Of a stretch of 16,882 bases of DNA, positions 5,579 through 14,134 are shown one piece after another. Numbering within the stretch: position 1 is the stretch's first letter; every line of letters starts with the position of its first letter. The position numbers were made by a program, and so were the translations under genes. The notes below the pieces were generated by a model. The model saw only the letters and a list, made by a program, of their open reading frames with translations, was not told where the DNA came from and made no database searches. This stretch comes from an uncultured Lachnospiraceae bacterium (GTDB lineage: Bacteria; Bacillota_A; Clostridia; Lachnospirales; Lachnospiraceae), in the NCBI GenBank assembly GCA_902787595.1, contig CADAHD010000012.1:1-16882 (forward strand), read 5' to 3'.

Positions 5579-8500
5579 ATGAGAAAAAGGAGCAAGTTTA
5601 ACAGGATACTTTCATTTGTAATGAGCTTAAGCCTGGTGGCAGGCGATACCCTGCCGGCTTTTGCCGCAGACGGCGACGCCATTGAGGCAGAAGCCGGCGT
5701 AGTCAGCGTGGATGAGGCGCAGGAGGAAGCCGAGTCCGCAGAAGAGGTTTCTGCAGAAGAAGCGCCTGTTGTTACGGCGGATGAGGCTGCATCAGACGAT
5801 GACTTTGTTTTTGTACCGGGCTACAGGGCAAATCCTTTTGAAGCGGAATCCCCGGCGCTTGATCCCAATATAAGCTACAGGGAGTCGAGAGCGCGCCTTT
5901 CCGGCGATCCTTCCATAGAGTACGAGACAGTTCATGCCACAAACGAGGCGAGTACGGCAAAAGCGAGCGACAGCGCGTTTCCGTATTCACATGACGGAGA
6001 ATGGCTGGCTTATTTCACGTCAAATTACCCTGCGACCAGAGATCAGAATCCTTACGGTTCATGCTGGGCGCATTCGGCTATGTGTCTTGCGGAGTTCAAT
6101 CTTATCAGCCACGAAAAGGCTAATAAGAACATTGATCTGAGCGAGCTGCATCTGGTTTACTGGAGCTATAATCAGGGAACGCCGTCGGAGGCAGCAGGAG
6201 ATACGGGCGACAGGGTATCATTTTCTCCTACAAGTTCTTCGCCTTCAGTGCTTGATAACGGCGGAAGTCATGATTTTGCAGTGCAGCAGCTTATACGCCA
6301 GCGTGGGTTTGCACTTGAGAGCGTTGCTCCCTATACGCAGAAGGATTACATTGCCGGCGGCGGCAGTCTTGATGCGGATACAGAGAGGAACGATGCTTAT
6401 TTTCTCCAAAATGCGTATAAGATAGATATCACCAAGCCCGAAAACCGAAGCAGGATAAAAGAAGCCATTATAGATAACGGCGCTGTAGGCGTATCTTATT
6501 TTGCAGCAACAAGCAGTAACCCCACATATTATAATGCTTTCTATAACGGTGCTTACTCCGCATATTATTGCTATTCAAAATTTCAGTCAAATCACGCAGT
6601 CAGCGCTGTAGGCTGGGATGATAACTTCCCCAAGGAATACTTTGTGCAGCAGCCTTCATCTGATGGCGCGTGGCTTATAAGAAACAGCTGGTCAACTACC
6701 AGCAAAGAAGATTATACTTCATATTTCTGGATGTCCTATGAGGATGCTTCTCTGGTCGGCGGCTGGGTATATGAAGTGGCAACGGATTTCCCCTATGACA
6801 ACCATTATTATTATGATTCGGCGATCCATGGCAGCGTATATTTTAACGGAGGTACCAGACAATATGCAAATATTTATACTGTAAGCGGGGAAGATGAACT
6901 GCTTGAAGCTGTAGATTTTGAAGTGTCGTATCTGGAGTCGTCAAACACCGGATATACGGTTGAGGTATATAAGAATCCCAAAGCCGGCAATCCTTCATCG
7001 GGAACTAAGGTCAGTGGCGCTACAGCTTCCGGCGTATTGGATTATACCGGTGTTTATACCGTTAAACTGGCTGAGCCTGCAGAGTTCGAAGCAGGCGATA
7101 CCTTCTCGGTGGTTGTTAAATTTGATAAGTCCGCATCTCTTGCTGTAGAGCAAAGTCTTGATGGTTATGGCGGCGTCAGCAGCACCGCCGGGGCGTCTGC
7201 GGGGCAGAGCTTTATCTCGGGAGGAGGATCAAGCTGGACAGATGTATATAACACATACGGAGCACAGGGGCTGGGAAATGTCTGCCTGGGCGCTCTCACA
7301 AAAGATGTAAATCAGGGAGAGGACCTCAGCCACATCGATATCGACCCTGCGACCGTAAGCTTTGACAGCAAGGGCGCAACACAGCAGCTCGATGTTAAAG
7401 TTTACAGCAGAGCAGGCGTTCTTAATCCAAATGCTTCGGTTACTTATACCAGCAGTGATGAAAATGTGGCAGCAGTATCCTCAAAGGGACTCATCACTTC
7501 CAAAGGAAGCGGCACGGCTGTTATCACGGCAAAGAGCGGCAAGTTGAGCGCAGAGTGTACGGTAAGCGTAACTGTTGCAAAGACAGGAAATCCCACTGTG
7601 GATAAAGAGGAGAACAGTATACTGTATCCCGGAGATATCCTGAATGTAAGCCGCCCTACCGATGGCGCGACAGTTTACTACACAACTAACGGAAGCGCTC
7701 CTACAACCGGCAGTACCAAAGTTAACGACGGCAAGATAACGGTCAAAGGTTCTGCGGGAGATTATATCCTTAAGCTGCGTGCATTTTCGGATCAGTTCGA
7801 CCCCAGCGATATAGTTACCTATACCTATACCTTAGACAGCAAAGCAGGTCTGGTGCTTGATAAGACAAGCCTTGAGCTTGACAGTACCGTATATACCGCT
7901 TCCCTGTCGGCTAAATTATATGATGATGCAGGTGATGAAGTAAGCGGCGCTAAATTTACCTGGGAAACCTCGGATCCTTCGGTTGTAAAGGTAAGCAACG
8001 GAAACGTAACGGCTGCAGGCAGCGGAACCGCAGTTATCACGGCAACGAGCGGAGATTATTCTGCAGTATGTAATGTTAGCGTAAACTTTGATAAGACTGC
8101 AAAGCCTGTTTCTGATAAGTCTTCAAAGGTTCTCAAGGTGGGCGACAGCATAGCTCTGGCGTCCGAGACAAATAACGCGCAGATCTATTACACGCTTGAC
8201 GGCAGCAAACCCGACAAAAAGTCGAACTTATACAGCGGAAAGATAGCGGTCACAAGCGACATGATCGATCAGACCATAACCCTTAAGGCTGTCGCTTATG
8301 CATACTATCATGATCCCAGCGAAATGTTCACTTATACCTTTGATGTAGAGAGCAAGGCCGGCATAAGCCTTTCTGTTACGACCATTAACCTTACTTCGGA
8401 ACATCCGGCTACCAGGCTTAATGCGACCGTATATACCTATGACGGAAAAGTTGATACTTCCGCAACAGTAAGCTGGACCAGTGAAGATGAAAGCGTCGCA

Positions 8501-11500
8501 ACCGTAAATGACGGAGTTGTTACCGCAGCCGGCAAGGGAAAGACCGTTATCACGGCTGCCAGCGGAAAGTATTCGGCGCAGTGCGAGGTAAACGTTGAGA
8601 TATCCAAAGTTGCAGCGCCCACCGTTGATGCTGAGGAAGGCACTGTCTTTTCTATCGGCGATGTGATCAATGTTGCATGCAGCAGCACTGATGCAAAGAT
8701 ACGCTATACTCTTGACGGCAGCGAACCCACAAAAGTATCCGCTTTGGCTGACGGAAGCATAAAGATAGGCAGGGAGCTTGCAGGCAGGACCTTTACCTTA
8801 AAGCTCCGCGCATTTGCTGATTATTATGAAGCCAGCGATTTAGTGAGCATTGATTATTCGGTAGAGGATCTTTCAAAGCTGGTTCTTTCAAAGAGCATTA
8901 TTTCCTTTACCGAGGCAGGAGCCAGCGAAAAGCTCACAGCCCTGGTATATGATGCATCCGGAAACGTAAGCAGCAACGCAGTCATCAGCTGGAGCAGCTC
9001 GGATGAAAATGTTGCAACAGTGGATAAGGGCGTAGTTACCGCAGTTGCTTCCGGAAATGCTGTTATCACAGCTAGCAGCGGCAGCCATTCCGCAAAGTGT
9101 GATGTAGTGGTGGTAACCATGGAAGAACGTGATCCTTCTGTTTCCACCAATATCATCATCGAACCCGAAGAACTTGAGTTAAACGGCATAGGAAAGACCG
9201 CTCAGATCAATGTTACGGTTACGGACCAGTATGGTCTGATCATATCAAAGCCGGCGTTAAGCTTTGAGAGCAGCGATGAGAACATAGTTACTGTCAGCAA
9301 GACGGGCGCAGTAAGATCCGTTTCAGCAGGCGATGCAGTGATCACCGTAAAGAGCGGTGAGGTATCCGCAGAATGCAAGGTTAAGGTAACACTTACAAAG
9401 CTTGCAAAGCCTGTAGCTTCAGTTAATGCAGAAACTAATTATAAGGCAGGAATGGAGATCGGTGTTAAGTGCGAGAGCGCCGGAGCAGAGATACGCTATA
9501 CCACTGACGGCAGCGATCCCACAGAAGAGTCTGCATTGCTTAACGGCAAATTTGCCATAACAAAGGAAATGGCAGGCAAGACAGTAATCTTAAAGCTCCG
9601 TGCATTTGCGGACGGTTTTGAAGCAAGCGATGTTTCCGCATATGAGATAGAGGTAGAGGATCTTTCTGCTATAGAACTTTCCGCAACAAAGATCTCCTTT
9701 AAAAAGCTTGAAATATCACAGTATCTGCAGGCATGCGTATATGATGCTGCAGGAGAAGAAGATGAAGATGCAGAAGTAAGCTGGAAGAGTTCCGATACCG
9801 CAGTGGTTACCGTAGTTAACGGAAAGGTTACCGCTGCAGGCGAAGGAAAAGCAGTGATCACCGCAAGCTGCGGAGAACTCAAGGCAGAATGCGAAGTCCT
9901 GGTCAAGCTGGTATCTGATGAAGAGCCTTCATATCCGGATTATATCAGCGTAGATCCTTTGGTTGTAAGACTGACTGCTAAAGGAGGCAAAAAGCAGTTA
10001 AAAGTTTATGTTGAAGATCAGAACGGACTTGTGATCGAAGATCCTGTGCTTAGTTTTGAAAGCACCGATGAGAGTGTTGCAACGGTTGACGATCAGGGCG
10101 TGATCACCGCTGTATCAAACGGCTATGCGGTTATATACATTACATGCGGTGATGTATATGAATTCTGCGATGTTTATGTCAGAATAAGCAATGAAGATCC
10201 CGTTGATCCCGTAGAGCCTGTTGAGAAGGAGATGTTTACAGTAAGCTTCTATGTGGGCGGAATGTTCTATTCGTCAGTGGAAGTGGAAAAAGGCAAGTGT
10301 GCGGATATACTTCCCGAGGATGTAGGCGAAGGCTTCTTAGGCTGGGTAGACCGAATGACCGGCAACGCATGGAATCCCACCAGTCCTGTTTATTCGGATC
10401 TGATACTGGATGCAAGATTTGCGGAAGATGAGCATGTATCGGCATTCGATCCCGTTCCGGATATGAATGAGATCGACGTCTATATGGTAAAGGGCCAGAA
10501 GTTCCAGTTAAGAGGCAGCTGGGAGAGCTCCGATCCTTCTGTGGTCAACATCTCAAAGAAGGGCCTGCTTACCGCAAAGAAGGCAGACAGCTATGGCACA
10601 CTTATCTACAATGCCGAAAATGAAGATGATTACCGCATAGTTTATGTTGTACAGCCTTCCATAGCGAAGACACTTACTGTTCAGGCCGGCAAGGCGGAAA
10701 AGATCGAAATAGATCTGAGCGGACTTAACGAAGAGTATGAAGTTGCCTGGACAAGTTCTGCGCCTTCGGTAGCTGTAGTAAACGGCGGCGCGGTATTCGG
10801 CATCGCAAAGGGCAGCGCGACCATCACGGCTACCGTAAACGGAAAAGCGTACAGCTGCAAGGTTAAGGTTGTTGATACGGAGAAGACCAAAGTTGATGTT
10901 TATACTACAAAGCTGACCCTTGCTCCCATGCAGAGCGTAGCTACAAAGATCAAGGGTGAATGGACTGCAGACGGTCAGAAGATGAGCAATATAGGAACGC
11001 CCGGCAAACCCGTATTTGCTAACAAAGTGGTAAGTATTACTGCAGCAGGAAAGATCACGGCAATAGGCTGCGGCACCACAAAGCTTTCGGCAAACGGCAG
11101 GAACATTACGGTTACGGTCAGCGAGCCTGTAGAGCAGATACAGTATATTGCAAAAGGTAAGAATAAAACACTCAAGTTCACCTCTGTAAAGAGCGCACAG
11201 GGCAGATGGGAAAGCAGTGATCCTTCGGTAGCCACAGTGGACGCCAAGGGTAAGGTAGTTGCAGTGAATACCGGCGTTGCTGTTATCAGCTGCATCTATA
11301 ATCCCAACAATATCGCCGGCGCAGGCTTTACCTACGTGACCAGAGTGTATGTAGAGAATCCCAAGCTTGAAAATGAAGACGGACTGAGCAGGGGCAAGAA
11401 TGATTATACATATACCTGCAATGTCAAGGCCGGGGATACTGTTCCCATCAGATTTTCACAGGATAAAGGCTATGCCGTATATCAGCCCGTGGTTTATAAG

Positions 11501-11626
11501 AGCAGCAAGAACTCCGTGGCTTATGTTGATGAGTGCGGAGTGATCCATGCTATAGGAAGCGGAAAGACAAAGATCACCACAAAGATAAACGGTAAGGCTC
11601 TTACGGTTACGGTTAATGTACAGTAA
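5579..11626 (+). CDS. Giant secreted C1A (papain-type) cysteine protease with lectin-like, Big_2 and chitobiase-C-like modules
   Basis: The product has 2015 residues and a strong AAGGAGG site just upstream of the ATG. Order: signal peptide 1-29 or 30 (ending PAFA-A); acidic Glu/Ala-rich linker to about 130; C1A peptidase about 140-402 with oxyanion Gln156, nucleophile Cys162 (GSCWAHS), His339 (NHAVSAVGW) and Asn369 (IRNSW), so the active site is complete; lectin-like region about 403-575. Then come seven Big_2-type Ig domains (about 584-667, 756-837, 926-1008, 1099-1180, 1190-1272, 1363-1445, 1455-1537) interleaved with four chitobiase-C-terminal-like modules (about 669-753, 838-924, 1009-1096, 1274-1360; motif YTxDGSxPT). 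An internalin-type beta-grasp repeat (about 1551-1614) and four or five weaker Ig-like domains follow, to the end. There is no LPXTG motif, SLH domain or C-terminal membrane anchor. Peptidase plus lectin-like domain recalls Cwp84 of Clostridioides difficile, but the wall-binding modules differ. The substrate is unknown. Confidence 0.9.
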   Translation: MRKRSKFNRILSFVMSLSLVAGDTLPAFAADGDAIEAEAGVVSVDEAQEEAESAEEVSAEEAPVVTADEAASDDDFVFVPGYRANPFEAESPALDPNISYRESRARLSGDPSIEYETVHATNEASTAKASDSAFPYSHDGEWLAYFTSNYPATRDQNPYGSCWAHSAMCLAEFNLISHEKANKNIDLSELHLVYWSYNQGTPSEAAGDTGDRVSFSPTSSSPSVLDNGGSHDFAVQQLIRQRGFALESVAPYTQKDYIAGGGSLDADTERNDAYFLQNAYKIDITKPENRSRIKEAIIDNGAVGVSYFAATSSNPTYYNAFYNGAYSAYYCYSKFQSNHAVSAVGWDDNFPKEYFVQQPSSDGAWLIRNSWSTTSKEDYTSYFWMSYEDASLVGGWVYEVATDFPYDNHYYYDSAIHGSVYFNGGTRQYANIYTVSGEDELLEAVDFEVSYLESSNTGYTVEVYKNPKAGNPSSGTKVSGATASGVLDYTGVYTVKLAEPAEFEAGDTFSVVVKFDKSASLAVEQSLDGYGGVSSTAGASAGQSFISGGGSSWTDVYNTYGAQGLGNVCLGALTKDVNQGEDLSHIDIDPATVSFDSKGATQQLDVKVYSRAGVLNPNASVTYTSSDENVAAVSSKGLITSKGSGTAVITAKSGKLSAECTVSVTVAKTGNPTVDKEENSILYPGDILNVSRPTDGATVYYTTNGSAPTTGSTKVNDGKITVKGSAGDYILKLRAFSDQFDPSDIVTYTYTLDSKAGLVLDKTSLELDSTVYTASLSAKLYDDAGDEVSGAKFTWETSDPSVVKVSNGNVTAAGSGTAVITATSGDYSAVCNVSVNFDKTAKPVSDKSSKVLKVGDSIALASETNNAQIYYTLDGSKPDKKSNLYSGKIAVTSDMIDQTITLKAVAYAYYHDPSEMFTYTFDVESKAGISLSVTTINLTSEHPATRLNATVYTYDGKVDTSATVSWTSEDESVATVNDGVVTAAGKGKTVITAASGKYSAQCEVNVEISKVAAPTVDAEEGTVFSIGDVINVACSSTDAKIRYTLDGSEPTKVSALADGSIKIGRELAGRTFTLKLRAFADYYEASDLVSIDYSVEDLSKLVLSKSIISFTEAGASEKLTALVYDASGNVSSNAVISWSSSDENVATVDKGVVTAVASGNAVITASSGSHSAKCDVVVVTMEERDPSVSTNIIIEPEELELNGIGKTAQINVTVTDQYGLIISKPALSFESSDENIVTVSKTGAVRSVSAGDAVITVKSGEVSAECKVKVTLTKLAKPVASVNAETNYKAGMEIGVKCESAGAEIRYTTDGSDPTEESALLNGKFAITKEMAGKTVILKLRAFADGFEASDVSAYEIEVEDLSAIELSATKISFKKLEISQYLQACVYDAAGEEDEDAEVSWKSSDTAVVTVVNGKVTAAGEGKAVITASCGELKAECEVLVKLVSDEEPSYPDYISVDPLVVRLTAKGGKKQLKVYVEDQNGLVIEDPVLSFESTDESVATVDDQGVITAVSNGYAVIYITCGDVYEFCDVYVRISNEDPVDPVEPVEKEMFTVSFYVGGMFYSSVEVEKGKCADILPEDVGEGFLGWVDRMTGNAWNPTSPVYSDLILDARFAEDEHVSAFDPVPDMNEIDVYMVKGQKFQLRGSWESSDPSVVNISKKGLLTAKKADSYGTLIYNAENEDDYRIVYVVQPSIAKTLTVQAGKAEKIEIDLSGLNEEYEVAWTSSAPSVAVVNGGAVFGIAKGSATITATVNGKAYSCKVKVVDTEKTKVDVYTTKLTLAPMQSVATKIKGEWTADGQKMSNIGTPGKPVFANKVVSITAAGKITAIGCGTTKLSANGRNITVTVSEPVEQIQYIAKGKNKTLKFTSVKSAQGRWESSDPSVATVDAKGKVVAVNTGVAVISCIYNPNNIAGAGFTYVTRVYVENPKLENEDGLSRGKNDYTYTCNVKAGDTVPIRFSQDKGYAVYQPVVYKSSKNSVAYVDECGVIHAIGSGKTKITTKINGKALTVTVNVQ
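7328..10189 (+). repeat. In-frame tandem array of Big_2 / chitobiase-C-like modules
   Basis: The conserved codons for AVIT (pattern GTTATCACGGC or GTGATCACCG) near the end of each Big_2 domain start at 7520, 8033, 8546, 9062, 9338, 9854 and 10130. The steps are 513, 513, 516, 276, 516 and 276 bases, all multiples of three. The long step is one Big_2 plus one chitobiase-C-like module (171-172 residues), and the short step is one Big_2 alone (92 residues). The copies are clearly diverged, so this is an old duplication series and not a recent slippage tract. Confidence 0.85.
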
Positions 11627-11663
11627 GCCAAAAAAGTGAAAACTATCTTTTTTCTGTAGAATA

Positions 11664-11672
11664 TGTTACAAT
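11664..11672 (+). promoter_or_regulatory. Possible extended -10 promoter for the second secreted protein
   Basis: TGT followed by TACAAT (11667-11672) fits an extended -10 element, 31 bases before the ATG at 11704. No convincing -35 box is seen at 16-18 bases upstream. A weak A/T-only inverted repeat (AAAAAAG 11630-11636, CTTTTTT 11647-11653) lies between the protease stop and this box. It might reduce read-through, but it lacks a GC stem. Confidence 0.4.
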
Positions 11673-11703
11673 GGAATGTGCATTATCCACGGAGGGATAA
11701 GAC

Positions 11704-13278
11704 ATGAAAAAGAAGCGTATCAAAAAAATACTGGCGCCGCTTCTTGTACTGTTGACGGTTCTGGCGGCTGCGCCCATCATTGCGGGAGCAGCTTCCAAGG
11801 TCAACGGAAAGAGCATAGTGACCAATAATATACATGATAATGACTACACCGGCCGCAAGCGCGTTGCCAACTGTTATGTTGTAGATAACGGCAACGCCAC
11901 CTTCAGCCGTGTGGAAAACATGGGCGATATAATCCTGATAGAGACCTATAACTCGGGACTTACGCTTCTGGGACAGTCCTTTATTGGTATGGAGCTGCCG
12001 ATATTTGGCGGTTTCTGGGGCGGTTCGGTATACAACTACGTGATATTCGGCCGTGACAATCCGGGACATGACGACGGCCTGGAGGTCTTAAGGCTGGTGC
12101 GTTTTGACAAGGCCTGGAACCGGCTGGGATCGGTATCCGTTTACGGCGGCAATACCACATATCCTTTTTACGGCTGCAATACAGATTTTTCCGAATATGG
12201 CGATACCGTTTATGTGCGCATGGGGCATATGACTTACGGCGGGCAGCAGGCGGTTATGACTATGGCTGCGCGTAACAGCAGCAACACGCTTATACAGCTG
12301 CAGAGCGATGTCAGCGGGCCCGCATACGGCGCCTACGAAAACAGCGCCGCAACATTTATCGATGCCAGCGACGGAACGGTAAGCACGGCGGATCACTGCC
12401 TTGGCAGCCCTCATGCAGTGGAAGTGGGCAAATATACTGCGCCCGCAGGCGGCGAGTTCATCTCATGGTGCTACAGCGCGGATGCTCTTCAGTTAAGAGG
12501 TTCATACGGCGCAGAGACTCCGGGTACCAGCATAGGCGGATACGAAGTGTCCTCACAGTACAGGCTGGTATTTGGTGTGACTGACCCTTATGACGGCAGT
12601 TCGCCCAACAGGAACATCTTCATAGCTACCGTGCCCAAGGACAGCTATTATACGGACGAGGTAAGGATAGCTTATGCTACGGGCTATGCGTACGGTGATA
12701 TGCAATCGGCGATGACGCCCTATGTTGTAAAGCTTAACCGCGACCAGTTCGTTGTTATATGGGAGAACCGTAACGGCTATGCCGAATCGGAGACAGTCAA
12801 CTGGGTGTTTGTTAACGGCTCCGGCCAGCTCACCAGTCAGACCTATTCGATGACAGGCTGCTTATCCGACTGCCAGCCCATACTCTTTAACGGAAAGATA
12901 GTCTGGTATACGACCAACGCCGCTAAGTGTACGGTGTATTCATTCTCCGCAGCGAATTCCGGAGTGGCTCCCAGCTGGTCCGCAAAGCAGGCCATAGTAA
13001 ATAAGGGCGTCGACTATTCCAAGGTTTATGATTTTGCATACTATATCAACCGTTATCCGGATATGAGAGTGCTGTATGCAAATAATCCTGCGGGAGCGCT
13101 GCAGCATTTTGTTAGCAGCGGTATGGCAGAAGGCAGACAGGGCTGCGAGAATTTCAGCCCTATAGCTTATAAAAACAATTATGCAGATTTAAGAAATGCT
13201 TATGGAAATGACTGGAAACAGTATTACATGCATTTCATCAATTACGGATATGCGGAGGGACGCAACGCAAGACGATAA
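11704..13278 (+). CDS. Secreted protein with a propeller-like body and two C-terminal YPD/EGR repeats
   Basis: The product has 524 residues. The signal peptide is about 1-30 (basic KKKRIKK, a hydrophobic run of Leu/Val/Ala, then an Ala-rich cleavage region near AGAA-S). The body, about 31-430, is rich in Tyr, Gly and Asn, with recurring strand-like segments ending in polar turns (for example YVVKLNRDQFVVIWENRNG, and VNWVFVNGSGQLTSQTYSMT); a beta-propeller is plausible but not proven. Residues 441-478 and 484-520 are two copies of a short repeat: aromatic-rich start, YPD or YAD, an HF pair, then G.xEGR. Similar repeats occur in secreted bacterial proteins, but their role is uncertain; binding to the cell surface is a guess. 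There is a strong GGAGG site at 11691-11695. The gene directly follows the giant protease and may act with it. Confidence 0.82.
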   Translation: MKKKRIKKILAPLLVLLTVLAAAPIIAGAASKVNGKSIVTNNIHDNDYTGRKRVANCYVVDNGNATFSRVENMGDIILIETYNSGLTLLGQSFIGMELPIFGGFWGGSVYNYVIFGRDNPGHDDGLEVLRLVRFDKAWNRLGSVSVYGGNTTYPFYGCNTDFSEYGDTVYVRMGHMTYGGQQAVMTMAARNSSNTLIQLQSDVSGPAYGAYENSAATFIDASDGTVSTADHCLGSPHAVEVGKYTAPAGGEFISWCYSADALQLRGSYGAETPGTSIGGYEVSSQYRLVFGVTDPYDGSSPNRNIFIATVPKDSYYTDEVRIAYATGYAYGDMQSAMTPYVVKLNRDQFVVIWENRNGYAESETVNWVFVNGSGQLTSQTYSMTGCLSDCQPILFNGKIVWYTTNAAKCTVYSFSAANSGVAPSWSAKQAIVNKGVDYSKVYDFAYYINRYPDMRVLYANNPAGALQHFVSSGMAEGRQGCENFSPIAYKNNYADLRNAYGNDWKQYYMHFINYGYAEGRNARR

Positions 13279-13316
13279 AAGAGCAGGATAAATACCTGCA
13301 TGTAACGGAGGGGAGT

Positions 13317-14057
13317 ATGGCTGATCAAAGCGAAGCTATCAGGAAAGTCAGGGAGATGATCGACGAATCGTCGCGCATAGTTGTTATGCTCGGCGTCGGA
13401 GCCATAATCGAGAGCGGCGGCGAGAATATCTGGTCATCGCGTGAATGTTATCGTATTGAGGAGATATATCATAAATCACCTGATGAGATGATGAGCGTTG
13501 GTTATTACAGCGCGCGCAGAGATAAGTTTTTTGATTTTTACAAAAGAGAGATATTGGGCGTAGAACTGAAGCCGGCCGGACTTTATCAGGATCTGAAGCG
13601 GCTGCAGAAAAGGGGCAAGATACTTAAGATCATCACCCAGAGTTATTATGATCTTCATAACGAGGTGGGGCTTACCGATGTGGTTGAGCTTCATGGAAAC
13701 GTAAATCATAATCACTGCAGCGAATGCGGAAAAGAGTTCACGCTGGAATACATAAAGGCGCAGAAGGGCGTGCCGCTGTGCGATGAATGCAAATCTGCTA
13801 TCCGTCCCGGCGTGCTGCTGTTTGGAGAGACCATCCATAACGATCTGATGACAGAGGCGGTAAACGCCTGTGAGGAAGCGGATCTGATACTGGTGCTGGG
13901 AACCAATATGTACGACAACATGGTCAAGTTCTGTACCGAAGATTATAAATCTGACCGTGTGGTATTGATAACCAAGGAAGAGCATTTTACGGACCGTTAC
14001 GCGGATCTGGTGATCCATGACAGGGTGAGCGATGTGCTCCCCAAGGTGATCGCCTGA
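13317..14057 (+). CDS. Divergent Sir2-family (sirtuin-like) protein
   Basis: The product has 246 residues, about the size of bacterial sirtuins. Kept features: the Rossmann start VVMLGVGA (22-29), the catalytic-type His126 in ELHG, four zinc cysteines (Cys134, Cys137, Cys155, Cys158), RPGVLLFGE at 163-171 (family RPDVVxFGE) and LGTNM (194-198). Altered features: the usual GAGxSxxSGIPDFR is here GVGAIIESGGENIW (26-39), losing the Ser and the terminal Phe-Arg, and TQNxDxLH is here TQSYYDLH (107-114), replacing the Asn and Asp that contact NAD and ribose. It may be inactive as a deacetylase, may use another acyl group, or may be an ADP-ribose-binding protein. Its ribosome binding site is GGAGGGG about 5 bases upstream. 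It lies 38 bases after the secreted-protein gene, with an unrecognised gene after it. Confidence 0.8.
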   Translation: MADQSEAIRKVREMIDESSRIVVMLGVGAIIESGGENIWSSRECYRIEEIYHKSPDEMMSVGYYSARRDKFFDFYKREILGVELKPAGLYQDLKRLQKRGKILKIITQSYYDLHNEVGLTDVVELHGNVNHNHCSECGKEFTLEYIKAQKGVPLCDECKSAIRPGVLLFGETIHNDLMTEAVNACEEADLILVLGTNMYDNMVKFCTEDYKSDRVVLITKEEHFTDRYADLVIHDRVSDVLPKVIA

Positions 14058-14090
14058 TCGGAGCAGATCACGCGTTAAGTACCCATATTA

Positions 14091-14116
14091 TTCTGAGGAC
14101 GCAGGTCTAAAGGATC
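14091..14116. repeat. Degenerate copy of the dispersed repeat, upstream side of the 14135 gene
   Basis: Begins TTCTGAGGACGCAG and ends AAAGGATC. It aligns with the copy at 15214-15241 (CCTGAGGAGCGCAG ... GAAGGATC) with two one-base gaps and few mismatches. It lies in the 77-base gap between the sirtuin-like gene and the next gene. The rest of that gap shows no clear promoter beyond a weak TATTAT at 14086-14091. Confidence 0.55.
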
Positions 14117-14134
14117 ATTAAAGAGGTAAATCTT

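Noticed and set aside
7825..9906. Several minus-strand open frames within the protease gene
   Set aside because: They mirror the low-complexity Ser/Val/Thr-rich coding strand, repeat with the module period, and lack ribosome binding sites.
7328..10189. Regular spacing read as a CRISPR array or DNA satellite
   Set aside because: The period is about 515 bases, the units are diverged and in frame, and they match protein domain boundaries.
11630..11653. Inverted repeat AAAAAAG/CTTTTTT as a strong terminator after the protease gene
   Set aside because: The stem is almost all A-T with a 10-base loop and no T-run beyond the stem, so it is too weak to call; it is only mentioned with the promoter.
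13283..13299. GCAGG/CCTGC hairpin before the sirtuin-like gene
   Set aside because: Only 5 bp with a 7-base loop and no T-run; easily expected by chance.
13317..14057. Macrodomain-linked sirtuin (SirTM-type) system
   Set aside because: The HG histidine is kept, no macrodomain, lipoate-ligase-like or GcvH-like gene is nearby, and the N-terminal motif differs.
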